From: Betaproteobacteria bacterium
Lineage (GTDB): Bacteria > Pseudomonadota > Gammaproteobacteria > Burkholderiales > Burkholderiaceae_C
Assembly (NCBI GenBank): GCA_013289985.1
Contig: JABCYW010000062.1
Coordinates: forward strand, 1-32,440
DNA length: 32,440 nt
Direction of reading: 5' to 3'
Below are positions 7,197 to 14,283 of the stretch, piece after piece. Every line of letters starts with the position of its first letter. Positions within the stretch are counted from its first letter, which is position 1. Both the position numbers and the translations under genes were made by a program. The notes beneath the pieces were generated by a model. That model saw nothing but the letters and a program-made list of their open reading frames with translations. It was not told where the DNA came from and did no database searches.

Positions 7197-7215
7197 TCCC
7201 CCAAGGAACGACTCC

Positions 7216-8130
7216 ATGACCACGTCCTTCAACACCCGCGCGCTCGCCGCGCTCGCGCTGTCCGCGGCCTTCGCGCTGCCCGCCCACGCCACCGTCAAGG
7301 TGCTCGCCTGCGAGCCCGAATGGGGCGCGCTCACCCAGGAACTGGGCGGCGACCTCGTCGACGTCGGCGTCGCCACCACGGCGATGCAGGATCCCCACCA
7401 GGTGCAGGCCAAGCCCAGCCTGATCTCGCGCGCGCGCAACGCCGACATGGTGGTGTGCACCGGCGCCGAGCTGGAGATCGGCTGGCTGCCGGTGCTGCTG
7501 CAGCAGTCGGGCAACCCGAGGCTGCAACCGGGCCAGCCGGGCAACTTCGCCGCGGCCGACTTCGTGCGCAAGCTCGACGTGCCCAAGCAGGTCGACCGCT
7601 CGCAGGGCGACGTGCACCCCGACGGCAACCCGCACATCCAGACCGACCCGCGCAACATCGCGCTGGTGGCCACGGCGCTCGGCGCGCGGCTCGCGCTGGT
7701 GGATCCGGCGCACGCCGCGCAGTACCAGCAGCGCACCGCCGCGTTCTCGCAGAAGTGGCAGGCCAACATGGCGCGCTGGGCGAAGCAGGCGGCACCGCTG
7801 AAGGGCGTCGCCATCGCGGCGCACCACAAGGCCTACGCCTACATGGAAGACTGGCTGGGCCTGACCGAGGTGGCCGTGCTCGAGCCCAAGCCCGGCGTCG
7901 AACCCAGCGCGTCGCACCTCCAGGAAGTGCTGGAGACGCTGAAGACGCGGCCCGCGAAGATGGTCGTCTACTCGGCCTACCAGGATCCCAAGCCCGACGA
8001 GTGGCTCAGCGAGCACGCGCACATCCCCGCCGTGAAGCTGGCCTTCACCGTGGGCGGCACCGATGGCGCCAGGGATCTCACCGGCCTGTTCGACGACACG
8101 GTCACGCGTCTCGTCGGTGCGCTGAAGTGA
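7216..8130 (+). CDS. Zinc/manganese-type ABC transporter substrate-binding protein (ZnuA/TroA-like)
   Basis: This 304-residue periplasmic protein has a clear signal peptide (LAALALSAAFALPAHA). It belongs to the TroA/ZnuA cluster: VKVLACEPEWGALTQELGGD near the mature N-terminus, histidines in DPHQVQAKP, GNPHIQTDP and AIAAHHKAY that match the three His ligand positions, and an acidic residue near the C-terminus (VGGTDGARD). The long His/Asp-rich loop of many ZnuA proteins is absent. The metal is probably zinc, but manganese cannot be excluded. The gene is followed directly by the permease; the GTGA at 8127-8130 lets the two overlap if the permease starts at GTG. Confidence 0.85.
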   Translation: MTTSFNTRALAALALSAAFALPAHATVKVLACEPEWGALTQELGGDLVDVGVATTAMQDPHQVQAKPSLISRARNADMVVCTGAELEIGWLPVLLQQSGNPRLQPGQPGNFAAADFVRKLDVPKQVDRSQGDVHPDGNPHIQTDPRNIALVATALGARLALVDPAHAAQYQQRTAAFSQKWQANMARWAKQAAPLKGVAIAAHHKAYAYMEDWLGLTEVAVLEPKPGVEPSASHLQEVLETLKTRPAKMVVYSAYQDPKPDEWLSEHAHIPAVKLAFTVGGTDGARDLTGLFDDTVTRLVGALK

Positions 8131-8135
8131 GCCCC

Positions 8136-8930
8136 ATGAACTGGAGCGCGCTCGACTGGGGCATCCTGGGCCCCGCCCTCGCCGCCGGCCTGCTGGTGCT
8201 GCTGACGCACGTCGCGCTCGGCGCCCGGGTGCTCGACAAGGGCATCGTGTTCATCGACCTGGCCATCGCGCAGATCGCCGGCCTGGGCGTGATCGGCGCC
8301 GACGCGCTGGGGCTGCCCGAAGGCGGCGTCGCGGTGCAGGCCGCGGCGGTCACCGCGGCGCTGCTGGGCGCGCTGGTGCTCACGTGGACGGAGAAGCGCT
8401 GGCCCGTGACCCAGGAGGCGCTGATCGGCGTGATGTTCGTGCTGGCGTCGTGCGCCGGCATCCTGATGCTGTCCAACAACCCGCACGGCGGCGAGCACCT
8501 GAAGGACCTGCTGGTGGGCCAGATCCTGTGGGTCGGCAAGACGCAGATCGGCTGGCTGGCGCTGGTGACGGCCGTGCTGGGCATCGCCATGGCCACCGGT
8601 CTCGTCGAGCGCCTGGGCCGCTTCGGCTTCTACGGCACGTTCGCGATCGCGGTGACGGCATCGGTGCAACTGGTGGGCGTCTATCTCGTCTTCACGAGCC
8701 TGATCGTGCCGGCGCTGGCCACGCGCGGAATGGCGGGGCGCGCGCGCTACGTCGCCGGCTACGTGGTCGGGGCGATCGGCTATGCGCTGGGGCTGGCGCT
8801 GTCGGCGCTGCTCGATCTGCCCTCGGGCGCGGTGATCGTGTGGGTGCTGGCGGCGACGGCGGTGGCCTTCGGGCTGCTCAAGGGGCGCTGGGTTTCCGTG
8901 CCGGCTTCTGCTGCTCGGGTGAACGGGTAG
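8136..8930 (+). CDS. Metal ABC transporter permease (ZnuB/ABC-3 family)
   Basis: This integral inner-membrane protein of 264 residues has about seven or eight hydrophobic segments. It carries the ABC-3 features FIDLAIAQIAGLGVIGADALG and LVGVYLVFTSLIVPALATRG, the second being the cytoplasmic loop region that contacts the ATPase. The ATG at 8136 was chosen; an in-frame GTG at 8127 overlapping the binding-protein stop is also possible. The gene lies five bases after its partner, so the two are co-translated. No gene for the required ATPase (ZnuC/TroB-like) lies between them, after them or elsewhere in the window, so the ATPase must be encoded at another site or the system has lost it. Confidence 0.88.
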   Translation: MNWSALDWGILGPALAAGLLVLLTHVALGARVLDKGIVFIDLAIAQIAGLGVIGADALGLPEGGVAVQAAAVTAALLGALVLTWTEKRWPVTQEALIGVMFVLASCAGILMLSNNPHGGEHLKDLLVGQILWVGKTQIGWLALVTAVLGIAMATGLVERLGRFGFYGTFAIAVTASVQLVGVYLVFTSLIVPALATRGMAGRARYVAGYVVGAIGYALGLALSALLDLPSGAVIVWVLAATAVAFGLLKGRWVSVPASAARVNG

Positions 8931-9104
8931 GCGTCGAGCGCGAGTTGCCGGGTGGGCACGGCGGGGCGGCGCTCAACATTCGCTGGCGGGGTGCGAGCGG
9001 TTCAGAGGCCGGACTTCGGCTTCCGACCCGCAGCAGTCGTTCGCTTCGCCGATTGGAACGCCCGAGACCGGTCGTTCGGCGCATGAGCTAGTCGCTTGGA
9101 TCAA
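8931..9104. other. Junction between core and accessory DNA
   Basis: No coding signal is seen here. Base composition begins to fall after about 9040. The stretch around 8976-9050 (CTCAACATTCGCTGG, then a CCGGACTTCGGCTTCCGACCC region) looks like the worn non-coding repeat sequence often found between accessory genes in proteobacteria. I see no integrase, tRNA end or clean direct repeat that would define an attachment site. Confidence 0.4.
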
Positions 9105-10187
9105 CTATGCGAAATCGATGCCGTAGAACTTCCTCAGCGGAAGGCCAACGCTCCATACGTTTTCCCTATCTCCGTTGCCAAGGGTTCCTTGATAGAAGCC
9201 CTGCCCAAGAAGACTGCTTGGAAACTCGGGACACTGGCCGACGATCGCTCTTTCGAAGTCTCTCGCGACGCAATAGCTGATGAAATCAGCGACCTCCAAC
9301 AAAAAGTTGGATCCCGGAATCGCGAACTTTGGTTCAACAACAGTTGCTCCAGCAGAGACCCAAGTGAAAAGCCGGGTGTATTGCAAGCCAAGAAAGCACT
9401 CTGATGCCCAGCCCTCGGTCTTGCTTCCTGCCGTCGTGTCTTGAACGTTGTCGAACGTCCAGTTCACGCTCTTCTCTCGACTTCTGAACTCCTTTAGCGT
9501 CGTCAGTATCGATTCGGCGAAGACGTGTTCCTTCTGCTGCTTCAAGACCTTCTTACGCTCCTTTGGATCAGCGGGCACAAACACGCATCCAGACACGTTG
9601 AATGAAGACAGCTCTGGCCGGGCCTCACGAATGATCTGTGCAAACTTCTTGGCATGACCAATCTTCGCGGCCTTGTTCGGAAGTCGATACGCTCCCGCCT
9701 CGGCCTTGTCGTCCCATATCTCCGTGAAGTGATGCGCCCATGAGTCCGGATCGTCCGAAGGTCGAATGGATTTCTTGAGGTTGAAAACCTGCTTCCTGAG
9801 ACGGTCATGCCGGCGCTGATGCAGCGAGACCAACGTGATGCAGAAGAAGCTGAGTGGTTGCTCGGCATGGTGCGAGGGTGGTTCCGCAATGTAACGTCCT
9901 GCCTCGTCCCCGAAAAGGCTCCAACGGTTCTTGTCCGGCAATATGGGGACGTTCACGATGAAGTCGTGCGCGCACTGCTCGGAGGAGCAATGCATGGGAA
10001 TGCCGACGGGCACCCAGTGCGCCACCCCATGATCCGACTTGACGGGATGCTGGGGGAACTTCATCTTCTCAAGCCAAGGTATCTCCGTCTCCAAGCCACA
10101 CACGGGGCAAGCAGCCGTCATACCGAGCAAGTCCTCCGGTATCAGACCCGGCGCATCTCGGTACGGACGTTTGCGGATGTCCTTCAT
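9105..10187 (-). CDS. Zinc-finger protein with DUF3800-like (RNase H-fold) domain
   Basis: This 360-residue protein has much lower GC than the core genes. An N-terminal knuckle, Cys27-x2-Cys30 and Cys67-x4-Cys72, should bind zinc. From about residue 88 the sequence follows the DUF3800 plan: a hydrophobic strand ending in GDEAG (Asp94, Glu95), a His/Glu segment AHHFTEIW (Glu156), a WTFDN segment (Asp246) and LLEVADFISYCVARD (Asp301), close to the family's final LADxxA element. DUF3800 proteins have a predicted RNase H-like fold, and several occur near defence genes. These four acidic residues could form the metal-binding site. The assignment is from motif order only and the substrate is unknown. 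The next gene upstream on the same strand has similar composition. Confidence 0.6.
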   Translation of the reverse strand: MKDIRKRPYRDAPGLIPEDLLGMTAACPVCGLETEIPWLEKMKFPQHPVKSDHGVAHWVPVGIPMHCSSEQCAHDFIVNVPILPDKNRWSLFGDEAGRYIAEPPSHHAEQPLSFFCITLVSLHQRRHDRLRKQVFNLKKSIRPSDDPDSWAHHFTEIWDDKAEAGAYRLPNKAAKIGHAKKFAQIIREARPELSSFNVSGCVFVPADPKERKKVLKQQKEHVFAESILTTLKEFRSREKSVNWTFDNVQDTTAGSKTEGWASECFLGLQYTRLFTWVSAGATVVEPKFAIPGSNFLLEVADFISYCVARDFERAIVGQCPEFPSSLLGQGFYQGTLGNGDRENVWSVGLPLRKFYGIDFA

Positions 10188-10337
10188 GTGATCCCTTGGT
10201 CAGTCAGCCCAGCTGATTGTCACTATCACGATCGCGAACGTTAGACCGTTCCATCGCCGCCCCTCGCGACGTCTGCACTTGGCCGATGGCCGGCCGTCGT
10301 TCGATTCGGCCATATCTGATCGACACCTCGGCATGAA

Positions 10338-11108
10338 TCAATCGGCGGCGCCTCCCGCGGCTGGGGCGCTTCGTCCCAAAAATCTGACGCTACTCATCCA
10401 TTCACCGACGGCGCGCGCATCGTTGGCCAAGCCTTGGCGTTCAAGGCCGGCAAACAAGACTGCCAAAGGCTCGAGGTGCATCGTCGAAAACCACGGCTGT
10501 GGCTCGGCAGCGAGGTCTTTGGCAGAGAAGCTTGCGCGCCCCTTATGGAAAGCTCTGAAGAGAGAGTCATATTGGGCTCGAGAGATCAACCCGGCCTCGC
10601 CCGCAATGGCCGCGCCCATGCTGTTCCAATAGCCGAACGAGCCGTCGCGCCACTCGGCGGTTGGCGGTATGAGCTGCGCAAGACCTCGAAAATAGGCCGA
10701 CGAATCGCCTTCAGGGCACGCAAGCACGGCCGTCTGGAAGGCCGGTGGTGGCATGTAGCCGTGGTCAATCACGTAGTGAAGAATGAGCGAAGGTGCCACG
10801 AACAATCCGGTGTCGCCTACCTTGGGAACAAAGAGGTTGGTCGCGCCGACATCGATTGGGCCACCCATCTGACTCCCAATTTGCACCGCACCTTCACTAC
10901 ACAGGTCGCAGGCGTGCCTGCCCCGGAAGCGTATCGGGTCCCAGGCGTTCTCGACGAGCTTAAATAGTTGCCGCTCAAACTCTGCGGATGCGGCGCCGCG
11001 CTCATAGCCACGTGACGCCTCGAGCCAGCCGACCGCGGTAAGGTCAAAGGTCGGATCGGCGTATGCGTCGAAGTAGGTGCACCGATCGAGGTCTCTGAAA
11101 TACGCCAT
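10338..11108 (-). CDS. Uncharacterised protein, DUF7919-like
   Basis: This 256-residue soluble protein has no signal peptide or membrane segment. The N-terminal half reads MAYFRDLDRCTYFD..., then VGWLEASRGYERG, then a HACDLC cluster, then LFVAPSLILHYVIDHGYMPPPAFQTAV. That order recalls a family of bacterial proteins I know as DUF7919 (MxYFxDLxxYxY...VGWL...YxxPDLIxHYVxxHxYxPP); the name is from memory and needs checking. The second half (from about residue 150) is probably a separate helical region. It is on the same strand as the zinc-finger/DUF3800 gene, 150 bases upstream of it, and the two may be a functional pair. No enzymatic role can be read. Confidence 0.55.
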   Translation of the reverse strand: MAYFRDLDRCTYFDAYADPTFDLTAVGWLEASRGYERGAASAEFERQLFKLVENAWDPIRFRGRHACDLCSEGAVQIGSQMGGPIDVGATNLFVPKVGDTGLFVAPSLILHYVIDHGYMPPPAFQTAVLACPEGDSSAYFRGLAQLIPPTAEWRDGSFGYWNSMGAAIAGEAGLISRAQYDSLFRAFHKGRASFSAKDLAAEPQPWFSTMHLEPLAVLFAGLERQGLANDARAVGEWMSSVRFLGRSAPAAGGAAD

Positions 11109-11200
11109 CCAGTCATTATGAAGCGACGTATGCGTGCGTTCGTCTGTCTTGCCCGAAAGCCGACCACTCTAACCGTCAGCTCCTGGCCGGACTGCGACCT

Positions 11201-11671
11201 TCACCTGGCCTTCTTGGCTACGATCTTGATTTCGGTGATGCCGCTATCCGGAATCAGGCGCGAGACCTGCACGGCCGTCCAGGTGGGGTACGGCGGCTTG
11301 ATGTAGAGATTCTTCACCGCCACGATCGCAGACATCTGCGTCGTCAGGTCAGTGTGAAAGCTGGTGATGTCGACGACATCGTCCCATGACACGCCAGCGC
11401 TGCGCAGGATGAGCCCGATGCGCTCAAAGGCGCGGGTGTACCCAGCGCGCAAGTCCGTCTCGCCAGGGCGTAACCCGGCAACAACGCCAGACAGAGTCAC
11501 CGTGTCCCCGCTGACCAGCGCGCTGGCGTATCCCCAATCCTCCTGGAACTTCAGTTCGGCTGGATCTGCGGCCATGATGACCCGAGCGTCCTGACGCGCC
11601 CCTGCCAGGGCACCGGTCGCTGGCAGCAGCATCACGCCGAGCAAGCATGCGACGAGAGGTCGAGTCATCAT
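11201..11671 (-). CDS. Secreted RidA-family protein
   Basis: This 156-residue protein starts with a signal peptide (MMTRPLVACLLGVMLLPATGALA) and continues with a RidA/YjgF/UK114 domain: YASALVSGDTVTLSGVVAG, YTRAFERIGLILRSAGVSWDDVVDITSFHTDL and YPTWTAVQVSRLIPDSGITEIKIVAKK. Cytoplasmic RidA deaminates reactive enamine/imine intermediates of amino acid metabolism. This one is exported, so its substrate is unknown. In place of the usual arginine-containing RxxIEVxxVA ending it reads SGITEIKIVAKK. The start at 11671 has GGAG five bases upstream on the minus strand; the longer open frame to 11848 would bury the signal peptide. Confidence 0.8.
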   Translation of the reverse strand: MMTRPLVACLLGVMLLPATGALAGARQDARVIMAADPAELKFQEDWGYASALVSGDTVTLSGVVAGLRPGETDLRAGYTRAFERIGLILRSAGVSWDDVVDITSFHTDLTTQMSAIVAVKNLYIKPPYPTWTAVQVSRLIPDSGITEIKIVAKKAR

Positions 11672-12096
11672 GGTCTCTCCAAGTTTGGCAACGGCTACCA
11701 ACGGCCTACGAGGTACCGATGCTAGCGGCCGCGGCGAAGCTGATGAAGGCGCGCGGCCCTCGATCGGTTCGAACGACGGTTTGGCGTCACTGAGCGGCAT
11801 GAGTCGTGACCTCTGCGGAGCCACCCGATACCTGTCGCTCGCCAGCACCCGCTACTGGCCGACCAGAGACATCGCCAGAGCGGCTCAATTTTGAGCCTCA
11901 AGCAGGTGTGCAGCCCACTTTGCAGTTCCGTCACTGCGCGCCTCAAGCTCAAAATTTTTTGCAACCGCGGGAAGAAAGCAGCATCTCGGATCGTTGTGCC
12001 CAGTATGAACCGCCGATTGGCCGCATGAGGCCAGGCTCGTCGGTTCGACGGCCAACCAGCGGCCACGCGCCGCGACGATCTCGAAGAACTCACACC
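11672..12096. other. Intergenic region with a spaced inverted repeat
   Basis: This 425-base stretch lies between divergent genes with no convincing gene of its own. AATTTTGAGC (11887-11896) and GCTCAAAATT (11947-11956) form a perfect 10-base inverted repeat with a 50-base spacer. The second half runs into a T-run (TTTTTT at 11955-11960). Both halves are extended by nearby CCTCAAGC. The plus-strand beta-barrel gene starts 140 bases later, so this could be its promoter region or a terminator-like fold. I could not identify -35/-10 elements with confidence. Confidence 0.45.
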
Positions 12097-13023
12097 ATGG
12101 ACACGCATCTCCTCCTCGCTCAAACCGCCGCCACGATCGTCTTGCTGGCGCTCGCCCCCACAGCCGCGCGCGCCGACACGCCGCCACCAAACGACGGCCA
12201 TCGCTACGTTGGCGTCGGCGGGCAGGCCGACAACCAGCATGACCAACAGGTGTTGTCGACGCTGAGCCTGCCGTTGGGCCAACAGGCTTGGGTACAGGCC
12301 GGCGTCGGGGAGTCGCGCAGCGGCCAGGCCGCCGGCGGCCGCAAGCCGGGCATCCTCACGGGCGGCGTGGGCGCCGCCGGGCACGCGATGCAGCTGACGG
12401 TCAACGCGAGCCATCGCGCTGACGGCAGCAAGTACCGGCAGACGGACGTGGGCTCGTCGCTGGACTGGCGCCACGACGGCAACGTCGTCGGCCTCGACAT
12501 GACCCATCGCAATTCGCACGCCTCCGGCACGGTCGCCGTAGCCAACGGACAAGGCGGTTCGACCAACGTCCCCGCGCTGGCGCGGATCTCGGGCAACGGC
12601 GTCGGCGTGCATGGAACGCTCCAGGCCACCGAGCACGTGAGCGTCTACGGCGCCGTCGCGCGCAACCACTACAAGAGCACGACGCAGCAGAGCGACCCCG
12701 CCGCTCCGGGCGGACTGCTGGGGCTCAACCCGGTGCTTGCGCGCGCCCTCCTGGGAGGCACCTCCGTCGTGAACCGCGACGAAGTGGCCCTCGACCACAG
12801 CGCGATGGCCGGCGCGAGCTACCGCTGGGGCAAGGTGGCGGTGTCCGGCGAATACACCACGGGCCAGGTGCACGACAGCGGCGGCGCGATGCGCAGCGTC
12901 GAACTGAAAGCCGACGTTGACGTGGCGCCGGGCTGGCGCGTCGCGCCTGGGGTGGGACGCGGGTCGAGCGACCTGGGCGGACACGCAAGCTTCGCGTCGT
13001 TGTCGGCCACCTACGGCTGGTGA
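12097..13023 (+). CDS. Putative outer membrane beta-barrel protein
   Basis: This 308-residue protein begins with a signal peptide (LLLAQTAATIVLLALAPTAARA) and has only beta-type segments after it: alternating hydrophobic residues, many Gly/Ser/Asn/His turns, and a final strand ending SLSATYGW. The closing aromatic residue fits a BamA-recognised barrel. An interior loop (SDPAAPGGLLGLNPVLARALLGG) is the only stretch that is not strand-like. I do not recognise a named family. The start at 12097 puts the signal peptide at the N-terminus; the frame is open back to 11806 without coding character. Neighbours (secreted RidA-like protein, toxin/immunity-like genes) do not suggest a function. Confidence 0.6.
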   Translation: MDTHLLLAQTAATIVLLALAPTAARADTPPPNDGHRYVGVGGQADNQHDQQVLSTLSLPLGQQAWVQAGVGESRSGQAAGGRKPGILTGGVGAAGHAMQLTVNASHRADGSKYRQTDVGSSLDWRHDGNVVGLDMTHRNSHASGTVAVANGQGGSTNVPALARISGNGVGVHGTLQATEHVSVYGAVARNHYKSTTQQSDPAAPGGLLGLNPVLARALLGGTSVVNRDEVALDHSAMAGASYRWGKVAVSGEYTTGQVHDSGGAMRSVELKADVDVAPGWRVAPGVGRGSSDLGGHASFASLSATYGW

Positions 13024-13379
13024 TGGCAGCGATTCAATCGAGGCCCCGACTCAGGCAGCCTAGCCGAAAGCTGACCTCTGCAACCGTCCGCAGTGGGCCG
13101 CTTTAAGACTCAAAGACGCGGCGCATCGACGGGCGCCCGCTCCCATGAGCTGCAGCAGCCAGTCGCCAGGTCAGATTGGCCCCCGGAACCGGACATGGGC
13201 GCTGCCGAGGATCCGGCCGGGCTTCCAGCGTCGTGAGCCGTTGCAGACCTCACGATGCCGGCCCACTTTGGGTGACTTAAGGTCGGCGTGCCGCCAGCAG
13301 GCTGCAGAGATTTCCCATGCCAAAGCTTCAGCAGGAATGCGCCCCTCGTGAGCGCATTTTTGTTTGTACCGCCGAATGA
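13024..13379. other. Gene-free stretch of worn sequence
   Basis: These 356 bases hold no ORF with coding character. Scattered pieces such as GCAGTGGGCCGCTTTAAGACT (about 13090-13110) and GCCCACTTTGGGTGACTTAAGG (about 13261-13282) look like degenerate copies of one another and of the piece at about 11913-11935 (GCCCACTTTGCAGTTCCG). This suggests decayed repeat or gene remnants. A plus-strand terminator-like hairpin closes the stretch at 13336-13366. Confidence 0.4.
13336..13366 (+). terminator. Rho-independent terminator-like hairpin
   Basis: AATGCGC (13336-13342) pairs with GCGCATT (13352-13358) around a 9-base loop and is followed by TTTTGTTTG on the plus strand. It points against the toxin/immunity-like genes, which end at 13380 on the minus strand, and could stop transcription entering from the beta-barrel gene about 310 bases upstream. 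Confidence 0.5.
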
Positions 13380-13697
13380 TTACCCGCGAGCCGCAAGCAG
13401 TTCCTCGCGGATGGCCTCGAGAAATGCGCGCGTGGTGGGGCGGAAACCGGAGGGGATGACGTCCGGCCTGAACCACTCCTGGAATCGCTCCTCCATGCCG
13501 TCGTCGCCGGTCGCGAGGAAGGCGTCGATGTCCGCCACCAGCGGCGCGACGAGTTCCTCGCCGCTCTCGGCCTTGAAGGCGGCCACGACCTCCTCCAGCG
13601 TGTCGCCGTGGATGTCGAAGTCCTGGTGGAACCAGCCGCTCATGAACGAGGCCAGTTCGGGGAAAAGTTCCTGTCCTTTGGAGATGATGATGGGCAT
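13380..13697 (-). CDS. CdiI-type contact-dependent inhibition immunity protein (CdiI_2-like)
   Basis: This small acidic protein of 105 residues is predicted cytoplasmic. The segment FPELASFMSGWFHQDFDIHGDTLEEVVAAF, followed by a helical acidic region and a FRPTTRAFLEAIREEL end, matches the CdiI_2-like pattern. That pattern has a hydrophobic helix, the (Y/F)FHQD(W/F)D motif, then a long helix, and occurs in immunity proteins of contact-dependent inhibition and polymorphic toxin systems. It starts two bases after the stop of a small gene whose product resembles an RNase A-like toxin end. With no clear ribosome-binding site of its own, it is probably translationally coupled. It would bind and neutralise that toxin; the pairing is inferred from order. 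Confidence 0.6.
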   Translation of the reverse strand: MPIIISKGQELFPELASFMSGWFHQDFDIHGDTLEEVVAAFKAESGEELVAPLVADIDAFLATGDDGMEERFQEWFRPDVIPSGFRPTTRAFLEAIREELLAARG

Positions 13698-13699
13698 GG

Positions 13700-13951
13700 T
13701 CAGGGAACGGGGTAGGAAGTGCGGATGAAGAAGAACCGATTTTGCTGCTGCACGCGGCGCAGGACGACGACCAGCCGCGTCATCCGACCGGTGGACCGCA
13801 CCACGCCCTCGCCAACCGACGTCGCAGCCTGGTAAGTCACGGTGAACGGCCGCCCCCCGGTGGCCGCGGCCTTGGCCCAGGCCTCGATGGCTGCACGATT
13901 GGCGCGCATGGCGGCGGTACGCGAGCGTATCGAAGCCGACGAGCTCTTCAA
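13700..13951 (-). CDS. RNase A-like toxin domain (CdiA-CT type), fragment or TTG-started gene
   Basis: The frame encodes 83 residues if it starts at TTG (13949-13951). The pattern TAAMRANRAAIEAW, then FTVTYQAATSVGEGVVRS, then TRLVVVLRR, and finally FFFIRTSYPVP at the C-terminus matches the second half of the bacterial RNase A-like toxin domain known from CdiA C-termini. The Thr-x-Tyr in RTSYP corresponds to late active-site residues of that family. The first half, with the catalytic His, is not in this frame. There is no CdiA body or secretion gene nearby. It ends two bases before the immunity-like gene. It is either an orphan toxin module or a decayed one whose front part is in the overlapping frame upstream. 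Confidence 0.5.
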   Translation of the reverse strand: MKSSSASIRSRTAAMRANRAAIEAWAKAAATGGRPFTVTYQAATSVGEGVVRSTGRMTRLVVVLRRVQQQNRFFFIRTSYPVP

Positions 13952-14283
13952 CGCAGGACGGCGTCGTCTCTTTGCAACGTCAGTGCTGCGCGCTCCTGGG
14001 TCGTCTTGCCCTGCCAGGCCGACAGCGCGGCGGCCTGCGCCGCATCAACCCGGGCAGATTTCGCGGCGAACCACATGTCGGCCGCCGAAGTCTTCTCCAC
14101 CATCTGCGACGACACGATCCACTGTCCGGACTCTGCGCTCCGATTCGAGATTTGGGCGTCCTCGCTCGTGCGCATCGGCAACGGTGTGAGCTCGCTCTTG
14201 CCATCGGAGCGCAACAGCACGTAGTAGCGTGCGCCGCCTTCGACGTTTGCCTCGAGCAAGTGAGCGGAGCGTCCGTAGGTCAT
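13948..14283 (-). CDS. Uncharacterised small protein overlapping the toxin-like frame
   Basis: This frame has 111 residues from ATG 14283; the open frame reaches 14376. No family is recognised. Its stop (TGA, 13948-13950) overlaps the TTG start of the toxin-like frame. Its last residues read SAWQGKTTQERAAL, recalling the HVGKT...ELxxRL opening of RNase A-like toxins but without the histidine. One reading is that the two frames were once one toxin and a frameshift split them; another is that this is a separate coupled gene. No ribosome-binding site is visible before the ATG. GC is lower than in neighbouring bioB. Confidence 0.35.
   Translation of the reverse strand: MTYGRSAHLLEANVEGGARYYVLLRSDGKSELTPLPMRTSEDAQISNRSAESGQWIVSSQMVEKTSAADMWFAAKSARVDAAQAAALSAWQGKTTQERAALTLQRDDAVLR

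Noticed and set aside
5487-7829. 780-codon minus-strand open frame across the metal cluster
   Set aside because: A shadow of the plus-strand genes; low-complexity Gly/Ala/Arg composition and no recognisable domain.
9807-10244. Plus-strand frame opposite the DUF3800 gene
   Set aside because: No domain or ribosome-binding site; the minus-strand protein shows ordered motifs including a zinc knuckle and the acidic residue series.
10434-10967. Plus-strand frame opposite the DUF7919-like gene
   Set aside because: The minus-strand reading has the family-like N-terminal motif order, whereas this frame has none.
13024-13379. Short plus-strand frame at 13145-13351
   Set aside because: No start signal or domain; the sequence is made of degenerate repeat pieces.
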